Positions 5,894-6,044 of a DNA stretch of 6,044 nucleotides are shown in pieces. A program made the translations under genes and the position numbers. The stretch is from Prevotellaceae bacterium (GTDB taxonomy: Bacteria > Bacteroidota > Bacteroidia > Bacteroidales > UBA932): the NCBI GenBank assembly GCA_031257455.1, contig JAIROQ010000081.1, positions 1 to 6,044 of the forward strand. The letters are read 5' to 3'. Numbering within the stretch: the stretch's first letter is position 1; each line of letters starts with the position of its first letter. The notes under the pieces were generated by a model. It was given only the letters and a program-made list of their open reading frames with translations, had not been told where the DNA came from and ran no database searches.

Positions 5894-5910
5894 TGCTTCT
5901 TTGACGTATT
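5894..5910 (+). promoter_or_regulatory. boxA-like antitermination sequence in the leader
   Basis: TGCTTCTTTGACGTATT lies right after the predicted transcription start. It resembles boxA of rRNA leaders (E. coli TGCTCTTTAACA) and the TTCTTTGACATATTG form that I recall from Bacteroidota rRNA leaders and spacers. It would recruit the NusB/S10 antitermination complex. Together with the consensus promoter it suggests that an rRNA or other long non-coding operon begins just past 6044. Confidence 0.5.
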
Positions 5911-5958
5911 GGAAAAGATATTCTAAAAAAAATATCGCTTTAACTTTTATTCTATTTA

Positions 5959-6043
5959 GTACTTGAAATCTGGAAAATTTCTGCATCGTACGAATATAAG
6001 TAAGAGCAACCTTTCCAAGAGTGGGATGGGTTGTTGTACTTAT
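5959..6043 (+). other. Structured transcript leader with two stem-loops
   Basis: Stem-loop 1: GTAC...GTAC (5959-5962 with 5988-5991) encloses GAAAT/ATTTC (5965-5969 with 5977-5981). Stem-loop 2: ATAAGTA (5996-6002) pairs perfectly with TACTTAT (6037-6043), continues after a small internal loop with CAACC/GGTTG (6007-6011 with 6029-6033), and closes with a few more pairs around the loop. There is no run of T after it in the window, so it is not shown to be a terminator. It could be a processing stem, a regulatory leader or part of a small RNA. No ORF of useful length lies between 5883 and 6044. Confidence 0.55.
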
Positions 6044-6044
6044 T

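Noticed and set aside
6026..6044. ATG in the right-hand leader as the start of a protein gene (MGCCTY...)
   Set aside because: It lies within the strong stem-loop and only six codons are visible, with no supporting family signal. It cannot be excluded but cannot be supported.

Overview
The window looks like the chromosome of a member of the Bacteroidota, most probably Bacteroidales. The evidence is two promoters with the Bacteroidota sigma-factor consensus (TAnnTTTG, -33 TTTG-like), a DUF6261-type protein and a DUF4105/Lnb-type protein (both families essentially Bacteroidota), and A+T-rich intergenic DNA full of 7- to 9-base tandem repeats. The genus cannot be told from this sequence.

Layout. 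(1) Positions 1-810, plus strand: a UbiA-family prenyltransferase cut by the left edge of the window, probably of quinone biosynthesis. (2) Positions 831-5254, minus strand: three genes facing the prenyltransferase. In transcription order they are a large polytopic GT-C/TMTC-like protein with C-terminal TPRs (5254-2771), a DUF4105/Lnb-like envelope protein that starts on GTG 9 bases later (2761-1616), and a DUF6261 protein (1553-831). The first two form a clear operon behind a promoter at about 5282-5313. The third may be read from the same transcript or from an unseen promoter; only a 62-base gap made of heptad repeats separates it. (3) Positions 5255-5850: no gene, but a dense patchwork of short tandem repeats, GC-rich palindromes and recurring linker words. 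(4) Positions 5852-6044, plus strand: a very good Bacteroidota promoter, a boxA-like antitermination sequence and strong stem-loops, with no convincing ORF. This looks like the leader of a stable-RNA operon, possibly rRNA, lying just beyond the right edge.

How the genes may work together. The TMTC-like protein (predicted sugar transfer from a lipid-linked donor, outside the cytoplasmic membrane) and the Lnb-like protein (predicted lipoprotein N-acylation, also on the periplasmic side) both suggest envelope protein modification. The operon link is visible in the sequence; the shared pathway is inference.

The most unusual feature is non-coding: a composite heptad-repeat element present twice in opposite orientations (1556-1637 and 5691-5770). 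One copy supplies the last codons and the stop codon of the Lnb-like gene.
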